DNA of 64,000 nt from Pochonia chlamydosporia 170 (lineage: Eukaryota; Ascomycota; Sordariomycetes; Hypocreales; Clavicipitaceae), in contig NC_035790.1 in the NCBI RefSeq assembly GCF_001653235.2, positions 4,898,001 to 4,962,000 on the forward strand, written 5' to 3'. Position numbers and translations under genes: made by a program. Positions 11,945-22,727 of this stretch are shown here, piece by piece (position 1 is the stretch's first letter; each line of letters begins with the position of its first letter). Below the pieces are notes generated by a model that saw nothing but the letters and a program-made list of their open reading frames with translations, made no database searches and was not told where the DNA came from.

Positions 11945-13531
11945 CTAGGCCGGCACTGCAGACAATTCAGATAGCTCCCCATCGGCGAGCAATCTCGCAA
12001 ATTCCCTCTCAGCAACCTCATCAACTTTTCTACCCAGCAAGTCCTTGTTTGTCCGCGCATCAATCCATGGCATGGCACTAACCGTCTTCTCCGGATCATA
12101 CATTGCAAACTCTGCGTCCCTGGCCTTCTGGTCTGGACCTGGTGGCAAGTGGTCAAGCATGCCGGTGAATCGAGACGCGGATGCAATTTGCGCTGTTCTA
12201 TCATGCTGTAGCTTTTCGTATGAATGTAAAATGGTACGTACATGTTGCTGTAGTTGTGAGCCTGGTGTCCCCTCTGCAATAGAGTCTGATAAACGACCGA
12301 GCAGGGAGCCTAGTATGAAGGCGTCTTCTACACCTGTGGCCGCACCCTGTGCCAAATGAGGGAGCATTGCGTGCGCTGCGTCTCCCATGAGAGTGACAGA
12401 GCCTTGTGTCCAGAATGGTAGTCTGTCGACCCGGTAGATGGGGAAGCGGATCAGTTGGGTTGCCGTGTCGAGCATTTCAAGCAAGATCGGGTCCCAGTCG
12501 CGGAGCCAGTCTCGCAACGAGGATAGCAGAGCTCCTTCGTCACAGCTATTGTTGAAGTCTGGGTTGGCAATTGCAATGACGAGGTTGAACAAGGTCCCGT
12601 CTTGAAGAGGGTAGAAGACTGCATTAGCGAGAGGTCCTACCCAGCAGCGGGAGGTGCCCGGCGAAGATGTGAGGTGCTGGAAGGTTGGGGATGAGAGCTG
12701 AGAGCGGGTGAAGAGGGTGCGGTATGCGTATTCACCGGTTGGAACGGGTTGTACTGATGGGTGCATGATGGAGCGGATGGTTGAGTTGATCCCTGGATAG
12801 GTGTTAGATCGAGAGGGTAAGAAGAGCAAGAGATTCATACGTACCGTCGCAACCAACTACAACGTCTGCTTTATGGACTTCGCCATTGCGAAGTGTGACA
12901 GATGGCGTGTCGAAGTCAATGGTTTCCACGTCATGGCCGAGTTGGATCTGGACTCCTAGTCTCTGGGCTTCTTCTAATAGCACCGTCATGTAATCCGCTC
13001 GATGGATCAATCTACCAGGAGATCACCCGTTAGTTGGAAGGAAGGCAAAGATATGACACTCAGACAATGGAAATGCAGGCTATTCGCGATGTTGTGAAGA
13101 GGACTTGACATACAACCATGGAGCACCGTAAAGCTCTTCAAATCGGGACAGCTCCTTATTCAAGAGCACCTCGCCATCATCGTATTTCAAGTTCAGAAAG
13201 GCGGTGGCTGGTTGTTTTGTTTTGGCAAGAAGTTTTTCCAACAGCCCGAGGCAGCGCATTGTATGAGCAGCGTTACAAGGGATTTGAATCCCGTTGCCGG
13301 CCTGTGATGTAGTTTTAGCCCTCCTGTGCTACATGTTCTACAGGGTCGGTTTGGTAGGGTTCCTCTCTCAGCCGAGGCGTGCATTTGGAGGAGGGTCGTG
13401 TGTATTCGACTTACCTTGTCCATGACGACCACTCGTTCCAAGATGGTGATTCTGACATTGCGGTGTCTTGCGAGGGTAATAGCACAGCTCAAGCCGGCAA
13501 TCCCGGCTCCGACAATGATTACATGCAGCAT
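11945..13531 (-). CDS. FAD-dependent monooxygenase, salicylate-hydroxylase-like
   Basis: Four exons on the minus strand: 13531-13415, 13301-13114, 13011-12845 and 12792-11945. The protein is 439 aa. The introns (113, 102 and 52 bp) use GTAAGT, GTATGT and GTACGT donors, and the frame joins exactly at each. The protein opens with the dinucleotide-binding fingerprint MLHVIIVGAGIAGLSCA. It continues with AGNGIQIPCNAAHTMRCLGL (the GAGIQIxPN segment of group A hydroxylases), IHRADY, VVVGCDG (DG motif) at the exon 3/4 junction, and GDAAHAMLPHLAQGA (GD motif, second FAD contact). These define class A flavoprotein hydroxylases of the salicylate/3-hydroxybenzoate type, which use NAD(P)H and O2 to hydroxylate aromatic rings. 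An ATG at 13561 would add ten polar residues before the Rossmann strand and is less likely. No membrane anchor or signal peptide. It could equally act in secondary metabolism. It converges with the ABC pump. Confidence 0.92.
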
Positions 13532-14033
13532 TGTTTTGTTTGGATGTTGACACTTGCCCAACGAGTTTGCAATCGTCTCTTTCAGGTTGAACAGAACAGA
13601 ATCTTTGTCCTCGGATGGATAAGCCAGAGATCGAAAACCCGCACGACTCGTTTTATATCGCAGTGAAGTTGCAAGGTTACACGACCAATGACCCGATAGG
13701 ACGTTTTATGCCTCGTTTGGGACAAAGACTAACTCGACAGGCGGAAAAGCCCGAATTGAGTCTTCTTCACCGGACATGTCTCTTGCTTTTGGTACGATGC
13801 TGTGTAACAACATGTTGGTAAGCCTGCGAATGCCTATGCGACTGGCGGTAAGACGACGTGAGTGGGGTTTTCACTGGCCAGGCTCCATCGATTCGGATTG
13901 CTCCGATGTCTGGCGTCAAAGTCAAAGAATGCTGCCTGCCTCCTCATGGAGTCCTCAAGCTCCAGCACCAGCACCAGCACCGTCAAACCGCCTGCATGGA
14001 ACCCTCAAGGCTGTACGATCGATGCTGTCTTCA

Positions 14034-14066
14034 TGTAGGACGCTTGTAGGACGCTTGTAGGACGCT
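14034..14066. repeat. Tandem repeat, 11-bp unit x3
   Basis: Three exact copies of TGTAGGACGCT in direct succession, directly read. No coding context. Confidence 0.9.
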
Positions 14067-17000
14067 TGTGTTGAATTTCTCAACTTGTGTTACGCAGCTC
14101 TGCCTTGAGTGGTGCATTGGGCTCTGTTGCGTCACACAGAAGTGTCGGCCTACACACATGAAAACTCACATGAGCTGTAGTTGGTGATTGGCCATTGAGG
14201 AGGATACATTCAACAGATAATATTGGTGCCGAGCTTTGAAACGTAAGCATTACAAGAATCGTTGCGTTTACCATTGCCGAGCTTTGCGCAATCGTTAGCC
14301 GTCTGGCTACTTACTGCATGCAAGTCTTCGGACGGCGTGAGCCGACCTATATGCTTGGTCGTCAACGACAATCCTGTCTACTCATGAGACCAAATAATAT
14401 GGCGGTCAATGAATGAGTACGCTCGAATAGTCTAGCTGAAGGCTTTGAGCCTTCCATCTCCAGTGGAGGTGTTGAATCCCGGCACGGATGAAGAAGGCTG
14501 GCATGCGAGAGAGGGTGCATTACCAGCCATATGTTTGAGCGCATGTTTGACGAGAAACCCAACGCAATCCTGATGGGTATTGCAATAGCCCGCCACCATT
14601 GCCGGCATCATTAAAACTAGCCTGTTGTTGCTAAAGCGCAGTCACCACCAGAGCCACGCTTACGTTGAGAATATTATGCCACTTTCACGTAAGCTCGTAC
14701 GCACCCATCCCAATTCGTGGAAGCAAATATCCATGGAGCGGAAGATGCTTCAAGCAAAGTGGCATCGTCGGCCATCGAAATTTCCCATGGTCAATACAAT
14801 GTTGGCAATTGTCAGCGTCAGGAGCTTCTGTTTTCGACGCGTATACTCAACACCACACAGGATTCTCCACGCAGTACAGATCCTGGCCAGCCACGTGTAA
14901 TGCGAGCTGAACGTAATTTCCTGGTTCGCATCCCTCCCATTCAGTGTAACCCAGATCGGGAAGATCGCGTTAGAGGAGGCGTCGGATCATGACCATTTTC
15001 AGGACTAGGCGTCAACACATATGTACGGGGGATTGATCACCGTAACGAATTATCAGCTGGCTCTTCTGGTTACCGTACCCCGCGTCGCGAGATCGCGAGT
15101 TTGCACCGCGTTTTGATGGCTTTTATTGATTGCGAACGGTCTGGTTTTAGCCTGAACCCCACACGCAGTCTGAGTGTGGCATCAATCAAACCAGAGGTGT
15201 TCGGATCCTGTCGATGAGGGCAACCCACTTGGCCATTTGTGCGTTTTCAGATGTCCTGTGTTAAAACTGGGGATGTCGATGGCTCTATGGTTTGGATTTC
15301 GCAGCCATAGATGCGCAGGCCGAGTCCAACTTGTCATTGTCAAAAGAGCCAACCCTCGAAATCAACCATAGTATGCTGGAAGAATGTATTATGCCCAGTC
15401 GCGATCTGAGTTTGAGTAGCAGGGAAGTGACTGCGACCTCCTTGCAGGGATGGTGCAGAAGAGCCAGCCCTCTGGGTCATGGTCTTCGATCTCGACAGAA
15501 CCCATCCACTGCTTGTTGGAGGCGCATTTGCCTCCTACGGGAAAGGATGGTCACGATAACCATATCTTCTAGCATCCATGATCTTGAGTCGGCCCACCAT
15601 GACGCTGAGTAACCTAAAGTCACAGTCAGCTAGGATCCGAAGCGTCTCTCCGTGACAAAAGCGCAAGCAGAGAGTGCTGCATTCGTTTTGTTCGCACCCG
15701 CTGCAAGTGCAGCAGATGTGTGATGTATTTTCCCTTCGACTTGGCCAATATCTCCGTTCAGAAGTAGCCCAGTAGGATTAAAGTTTAGCGAAGGAGTTGA
15801 CATGGACGATGCAGACAGCCTTGCTCACTGAGCTAGTTTTCGATAGTTCAATTGATGCATCAATGCTTTGATTGATGCGGAGCGGATTCCGGCGGAACGA
15901 CGTAGAGCCCACAAGCACATATCAGTCATGCGTCCACCAGCTCCCTCCTTAATTGCTTACATTCGATACGTGGTCGATGAGAGAAAAGACTCGTCAAGAT
16001 GTCAGGCTTTGTCCCATGGAAGGTGAGCGATGAGCACCACCGAGTTCCAATGGTTGCATGCGGATCACGTTACCCTGTACTCCCTTGTGCGCAGGACATA
16101 AACGAAGCGTTGACGGATCTTCGTCGATGGACTCGAGTTCAATTGTTGCCGTGTCCAGTCCCAACAGAATGGCAGAAGGCCAATGCGTTACCTACCGTCA
16201 ACGACAGACAATGATGACTGGCAACAGAAATGGGTAGGGCTTTTCGTCTGAAAGTGAAGGCAACCCACCTTGGAAGCGGAGAGTCTAATGCCACACCCCT
16301 TGCACTCTCCCCTGACGTGATCCACTGTCGTTCAGGGGAATGAGCATCCCACCTGCCCTAGTGGTGCAACAAAAATGGCTAAGCGTCAGGAACAGCCGCA
16401 TGATTGGCGCGCGGAAAGCAGGGACCTGACCCGCAAAAAGGGAAAGCGGGACCTTCTCTGCCTTCCATGGAATCTACCGTGCTGGTAGCGATGCTCCTTC
16501 CCATTCAGTGGCTTTCAAGGCGTGGAAGGCGTTGGCCCCTGATGGAGCCGTCGTCTCAGAAGAACAGAGCTGATTTTTTTTGTCCCTTCCCGACTCTCCT
16601 GCCTCGAATCATTCATGAAACAGATTCTTACCGGGATACAGGGAAGAAATGCCAGGCCTTCTTCTTAATTTTTCTTCTTCTTTCCGTTTGCCCTGAAATT
16701 GGCCGTTGGCGCGACGTCAGTCAGCGGCAGGTTGATCTGTCCCGGGCACTTCTTGACTCTCGCCAAGTTTGGTGGGTCACATTGCGTGACGGAGCCCTTC
16801 CCTCCATGTCATCTGGGGTGCAGAATTATCAAAACCAGTTGACGGAAGCTGATGGGCACACAGCATGCTGAGATGTAACTCGACGTAATGGGCCAGGCAT
16901 ACAAGATTTGGTTGGCTAATTGCCTGTGTTCAGACATATCTCAAGACTGCCACCGGCAACGGGATACTGATTTCTCTTTCTGGACCGGAAGACACAATAA

Positions 17001-19127
17001 AAGCAAAACCTGTCTCTGGGATTAAAATTAGTGTGGAGGTCTCGTGATGGTTGCTTCTGCGGCGGAAGCCATGAATCCGGCTGGCTTCCTGGAAACAAGG
17101 GCCTTCCCGCTCACACCAAACTTCACTCGGCCTGATACTCCTGATGGGACTCTGTACGATTCTTATACTGTGCTGGTATTACTCCTATACCGATAGGGTC
17201 TGATTTGCAAATACGGGGTACTTCCCAACTACACTCTGCACCAGCTCTCAAGGGCATCATGGCCGTAACCCCATCAACGACCGCCCAGCGCAAGGCTACC
17301 AGTCTACTCTCATGGGCAACTACGAGCCGCCCAGCAAAGCAATTCAGAATCCTGGATAGTCTTGAGAAGGGATGATAAGCGAGCTGTCTGCAGGTACTGA
17401 TGCCTGTGAGATTTGCTTTCACAATGGGATACAGGTTGGTCTCTCCTGCATTAGCCATGGTTGAGCCTTGCAGCTCGACGTTATAGTGGCCGTGTTGTTG
17501 ACTGGCACGGACCAAATCTTGATACTGAAGTCCGAACGTGCATTTTCACCTGGCTTGGCATGCTATGCATTTCTTCCGATAGGAAACATGCTGATTGCTA
17601 TTGGGGTTTATGTCTTATATAATCATTTCACATGCGGGCAGAGGGAAAGGAAAGCCTTGCCATTCCCATCTTCTGTGGCGGCTGCGTGACAACTCCGCCT
17701 CCCGCATCAGCGATCTGGTATCTGTGGAAAAAGCAGCATCGCCGCAAACTAATGAGATAGACTCATGCACCTTGAAGCCATTAACAAAAGAAAGCAGTCT
17801 CTCTCACCATGTCATGTGGGTGGGATCGAACAGCCACTTGCCACCCACTACGGAGTACTCTGTACATTGCGACACATCACCAATCGATCCGTGCGGCAGT
17901 AAGGAAAGAAACTCTACTCTGTACCCTGCCTACCCTGGTTTACAGATAAACTCTTCGTATGGTAACGAGATTGCTTCAGCACGGAGTATGGTAGGGCAGG
18001 ATTACATGATCTGTACGAAGCGCTTCGCATGGAGTAGGACGATTCTGTCTTGGCACCCATTGTGGTCCACCAGAAGGCCACCTGCATCAACACACGGGCA
18101 CTCCCGAGTCCGGCCTCATCTGTTTGGAGTGTTTATGTTTTGTTTGGAAGGATTGGGCATGCGCAGCACAAAAAAAAACATCCGCAAAAGGAAACAGGTG
18201 GAACAACTCCAGCTCACGATCAAGTCGGTAACTGGCAGCATTGATGACAACGACACATCTGACACAACCCGACTACACTATTTAATAGAATGAAACGGTC
18301 CAAATTTGACCAGAAATCTATATCTGTTGAGGTCTTAGTCTGTTCGCCGGTCCAACGTCCTAGACTTGCAACAAGACACAAAACTTGTCGCTCAGGTTTG
18401 AATGGCTTTGGTGTGTACTCTGTACGTCTAGCAAAACCAGACCTTTCAAACTTTCACCCAAGTGCTTTGCACGGCCCCACGTATTCAGGGTCGAGAATTT
18501 TGCCTGCTGATTTGAGGCTTAATATATAAGAAACACGAGCCAGGGCAGGCAACCTTTGAAACATAAATACCTCGGGAGGTGACATTCTCGTCTCGTTTCT
18601 TTTCCGGGAAACAAATCTGCACAGGTGCCGGGACCAGGGATGCAAGAGAACCATCAAATGATTTCCGATGGCGATGCATGGTCGGGGAAAGGTCTAACTG
18701 GTCTTGGCGTGTGCAGGTGGCATTGCCTCTAGGACAGCTCTGTTATCAAAACCTATCTCAGCTCTGTTCGCTGCGCTTTCCTGACAAGAACTGCGACAAG
18801 AAATGCTGGACTATATCAGTGAATAAAAAGTTAAACGTCTAGATACCTGAGACGAGCCAAAACATGCCAACGTTGTGTGTTTGGTATCAACAATGCACAT
18901 CGGAGGTGCGAACCATGTGTTTCAACAACAGGTGTAGAATATCCATGAGCGTACGGAGTACTCTGTTCTCTGGCTTGCACCCAAAAGCAGGAGAGGAGGA
19001 AGCAAGTCTTTTGTGAAACAGCAGCCAGCCTGGATTGGTGTGGCAATATCGCGAAAGTGAGGACAAGGTGAAATTTTGGAATCTGTCATGCCAGGATGGC
19101 GATTGGCATTGCTGTGTCGGCGTCGCG

Positions 19128-19150
19128 TACGGAGTAGGGAGTACTCCGTA
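19128..19150. repeat. Hairpin of paired TACGGAGTA motifs
   Basis: TACGGAGTA (19128-19136) faces its complement TACTCCGTA (19142-19150) across a 5-bp spacer, giving a potential hairpin with about 10-bp arms when the flanking G and C are included. Confidence 0.8.
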
Positions 19151-19580
19151 CTGTAAACGTAATTGCAACTTCATGGGCAATGGTCAAGGCATCAATCCTG
19201 CTCACACAGCCTCGGAGAAACTCTGTGCAATTGACACCAGACAATCAATACTGTACAGTGCAGAATTTCCAAACCATGGATTCGCGAAACACAGCTGGGT
19301 CCAACTCTCATCAGAACCGTTGAACCCTGTTGACGAAGGGCCAGCGGTGGTCCTGTCCTGACGCTGCAATATACCAGACGGATTACGGAGTAGACGGTCG
19401 CACATTTTGCACAGGCCAGAGGACGCACAGATTGCTCAGGCTTCCTCCACCCATGCTCATGAGGATTGTAATGCTGCTCGGCTCTGTCCAGTACTGTATG
19501 CACTCCGTACTTTCATGATTTGTCCAACCAGTCAGGGCGATATGAAGCCTGTGCTTTTCTTCGTCAGTCGGGTCCATGTC

Positions 19581-19600
19581 TGGTCTGGTCTGGTCTGGTC
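19581..19600. repeat. TGGTC pentamer array x4
   Basis: Four exact TGGTC units, with degenerate copies on both sides (about 19574-19610). Simple repeat. Confidence 0.85.
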
Positions 19601-20230
19601 AAGTCTGGTGGCTCACAACGCCACTGCAGCCACCTTCCCCAGGCACTGGGCAACCATTGGGGGTCGGATGGGAGCCACAGGGGCATCAGGAACCACTGGA
19701 GGTCACCACAGGGGGGCCAAAAGGAAATGGGAGGGGGCCGGATGGGGGACCCGCTGGGGGGAGATGAGAATTTCTGTTGGCTGTTGCTGGTGTTCAGTGT
19801 TGCACCAGACAGTACGGCTGGGAGCACTTGCAGCCTCAAGTGCTCCATGCATGTGTCGAGGAAACTGCGCAATTGGTGTTAAGTGGCTCCTCAAGTGCTC
19901 CTCGATGGCTCCGCATATTGAAGTCTTCTGAACAACCTCCTTGGGTGGTCCAAAAAGCACTTTTCGGGAATCGCACAACATGACAAGTACTGTGATGCAC
20001 AAGGAGACGAAGGAGCAGTGTGGCAGACGCATCATATCAAGTGTATGTGTACTTTCGACATGGACCAGCGTTCTACGTTTTTGAGGGTAAATTGCTTCCT
20101 CTGGTCTTGGGGTCGGTACATATGTAGGTTGTCGGCAATGTACTTGACTCCATACTTGCGCAAAGTACGCCTCGCACAGGGCATAATATACTCGCTGCGG
20201 AAGGGGACCTAACTTCTAAAGTTCTAAGTT

Positions 20231-20257
20231 CTACCTAGGTACTCCGTACCTAGGTAG
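20231..20257. repeat. 27-bp perfect palindrome with 3-bp spacer
   Basis: Arms CTACCTAGGTAC (20231-20242) and GTACCTAGGTAG (20246-20257) are exact reverse complements separated by TCC. A TACTCCGTA motif sits at the centre (20240-20248). Outer flanks also pair partly (GTTCT and AGAAC with a 4-bp insertion). It could extrude as a cruciform or form an RNA hairpin. Confidence 0.9.
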
Positions 20258-22727
20258 TTAGAACCAGGCTTTACAAGGCTTCAATCGGGATCAAGGCATC
20301 AATCGATCCAGCTTCCTGTCAAAATTAACCGAACGGAGGCAGTGGCTCCCGTCATCACCCACCAGGCATCAGTCCGAACCTGGAGTCTGCACTGGTCACT
20401 CACGCACTCTCCGAGTCTCACACAACATTGAACGAAGCCACACCATTCTTGAGTGCCGTTATGCCTTGGTCCTAGAGGCAGCGTTTCTTGGTACCAGACG
20501 TTACTGTTCCGACATTGTGCCACTAGACCTTTCAATGCTCTTGGCCTATTCGTCAGGATCTACTAATTTCTCCCCTTCTGTGCCGTCGTCACATCGCCAT
20601 GGGATCTGGGGGGTATATCCGTGTGCAACGCCTAATATGCGGCGCACGTTCTAGTCTCCTAAGAATCGGCGCCATGACATATTCTTTGTGCTTGTGTACC
20701 TTGCCGTCATGTCAAACCGTTTGACATGGCTGGTGAGCCAAATTAACAGCAAACCCGAATTCTACCAATCTTGTCACTGCCATGCAGGATGTTGGCGTTT
20801 TGTACCTAGTATGTACGGAAATGGTCAGGATAGAGATGGTGGCCGAAGCCGAGAAGCAGGTACCCGATGTCTTCGACCAATGAGTGTTACATGTACAATG
20901 TGTACCAGGCCAGACCTCGCGATACCCGCTACTTTACCTGAGGAACTAAACCTTTTGCACGGTCAAGTAGGCACTCGCTCCATCGGGAACATCAATTGAT
21001 TGCACCAGACGTCGGATGAACATGAGTCTGGTAAAGTACCAGGTATGTCAAATCTGGTACATGTCACCGTCTGGTCGCCTTCATTGTCCTCACCTTCCTT
21101 CTGTTTCCCGCTCTTTCCCCTCAACTCTTAACTGGAACCAAAAGGTCCAGCCAGGCCCCGTCGTGTCCTTGATCAATTGATCCCAGTCCTCGTCACGACG
21201 AAGCAAAAAGCACCACCATCCTGACCAGGACCAGCTTCGTTGCACCAAAAAGCAGTTTTACATACTCCATACACATCTCAACGTCAACCCGACGTCAACC
21301 TCCTGCAATCCACACACCATCACGAATTTTTAGAGCGAACACACCAGCACCACCAGTCCTTAGAACGCAACTAGTCTGTCCCCAGATTGGTTGGCTCAAG
21401 AACTCAACTAGTACCTTGCTTTTATTCAGGTACCACCACCAGGCACGGGCGCCACCCGTTGACCAGGTTCAACCAGGTTCATCACACCCCCCTTCAACCA
21501 TCTATCTTTTTTACGTTGTCGCTCCGCTTGCCAATTTCTGAGCCCCTGGTCGCGCTGGGACGTTTTGTTCCCAGGTGTCTCTCTGTGTCGGAATCCCCTG
21601 CTTTTGCTTTTGCTCCCCATCAAAAGCTCTTGGCCATCCTCATCGGTCCCGACATCCCTCAGTTTTTTTTCTCTCTGTGAATCTGCTCGATACCTCGCCT
21701 ATCCAAACGACACTTGGGCCACGAAACATTTCGCCCTCCTGTCACGCCCCAAACGATCACCATATTTTCGACCAGCGTTGCTTGTTACCCCTTTGACTGG
21801 AGTCGTGACATCGCCTGGCAGCACGCCTCGCCGAGAATGACTGGTTGGGCCGATAGCTGAGACATCCTCCAAGTCATCATTTGCCGCGCAGCGCAGCACT
21901 CCACACGCCAGTTTCCCGCTTGGTAAACCACGGATCGTCTGCTCTGGATTTCCAGCCAGACTCTCTCCAGAGCCCTTTCTGCACAGAACATCACATTGCT
22001 TCTAATTGCTCTTGTCTACCGCGGCAAAGACCCTGTCGTGGCAACATTGCAATTAGAGATATTGTGAAGCTGTTGAACACCGTCAGTTCTGGAACAGAGC
22101 CGCTCACAGTTCTACTTCTCTCGCAAACGCTTGGAGTCTACGGACGGCACCCCATACCCCTTTGCAATCGCAAAGTTCCAACTGCAACGAGGGGACACGT
22201 TCATTCAGGAGAATTCAAGCGCTTCTACAAGGACCGATCGACTTCATTTATGCCAAAAAAAACCACCGCTCTTGGTTTGAGGAATCCAGCTCACTGCCCG
22301 GACCTATTTTTCTTTTCGCAGGTACGTCAATAATATTTCGTTGATACTGAGAACCTGTTGCTGCCATGAAAGGTTGAGGATGACCCGCCTCTTCTCGCAG
22401 GGTTGTGCCAATAAATCTGCACCAAAGCACAGACTTGAGTTTCGTCAACGTCTTGTTGGTTTGTGGTGCTTGATACTATGGCTGCACCAGGGGAATGCGT
22501 GCATGTTTACCTGTGAACTTTGATCTAACAATTGACTTGCAACAGTGCAACGCCGCCGCCCGCACCTTCTCCGATCACTTGGGCTCAACGACCACGGTTA
22601 TACTGCCATTTCCATGAATTAAAAATACCAAGGATTGTAACATTGCTGGCCCTATTTTTGAGAGTTTGCCTCACAATAACGTCTGTTCGCTTTGTTGAAT
22701 TGGGCAAAACATCAACAAAACGCCGCA

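Larger units (their letters stand above)
13532..22727. other. 9.2-kb region without a supportable gene
   Basis: All frames on both strands are short, low-hydrophobicity or repeat-translated and do not resemble known families. Seen in it: an 11-bp tandem repeat at 14034, at least six perfect copies of TACGGAGTA or its complement between 17.8 and 20.3 kb, a TGGTC array at 19581, and a 27-bp palindrome at 20231. The final 1.3 kb (about 21.4-22.7 kb) is C/T-rich and probably holds promoter and leader, possibly with a 5'-UTR intron, of the gene starting at 22728. No transposase or reverse-transcriptase motif was recognised. Small RNA genes cannot be excluded. Confidence 0.5.

Noticed and set aside
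13276..13295. GGGATTTGAATCCC, resembling a tRNA T-arm
   Set aside because: It lies in exon 2 of the flavin monooxygenase (coding for the GIQIP segment on the minus strand) and is a chance inverted repeat.
13193..13561. Apparent early truncation of the flavin monooxygenase
   Set aside because: A normal 113-bp GT-AG intron (13302-13414) removes the stop and restores the expected AGNGIQIP sequence; the gene is intact.
14425..14485. tRNA-like pieces: TAGTCTAGCTG resembling a D-arm and GAAGG-CTTTGAG-CCTTC resembling an anticodon arm (TTG)
   Set aside because: No proper T-loop (TTGAATC lacks the invariant C) and no acceptor stem could be paired.
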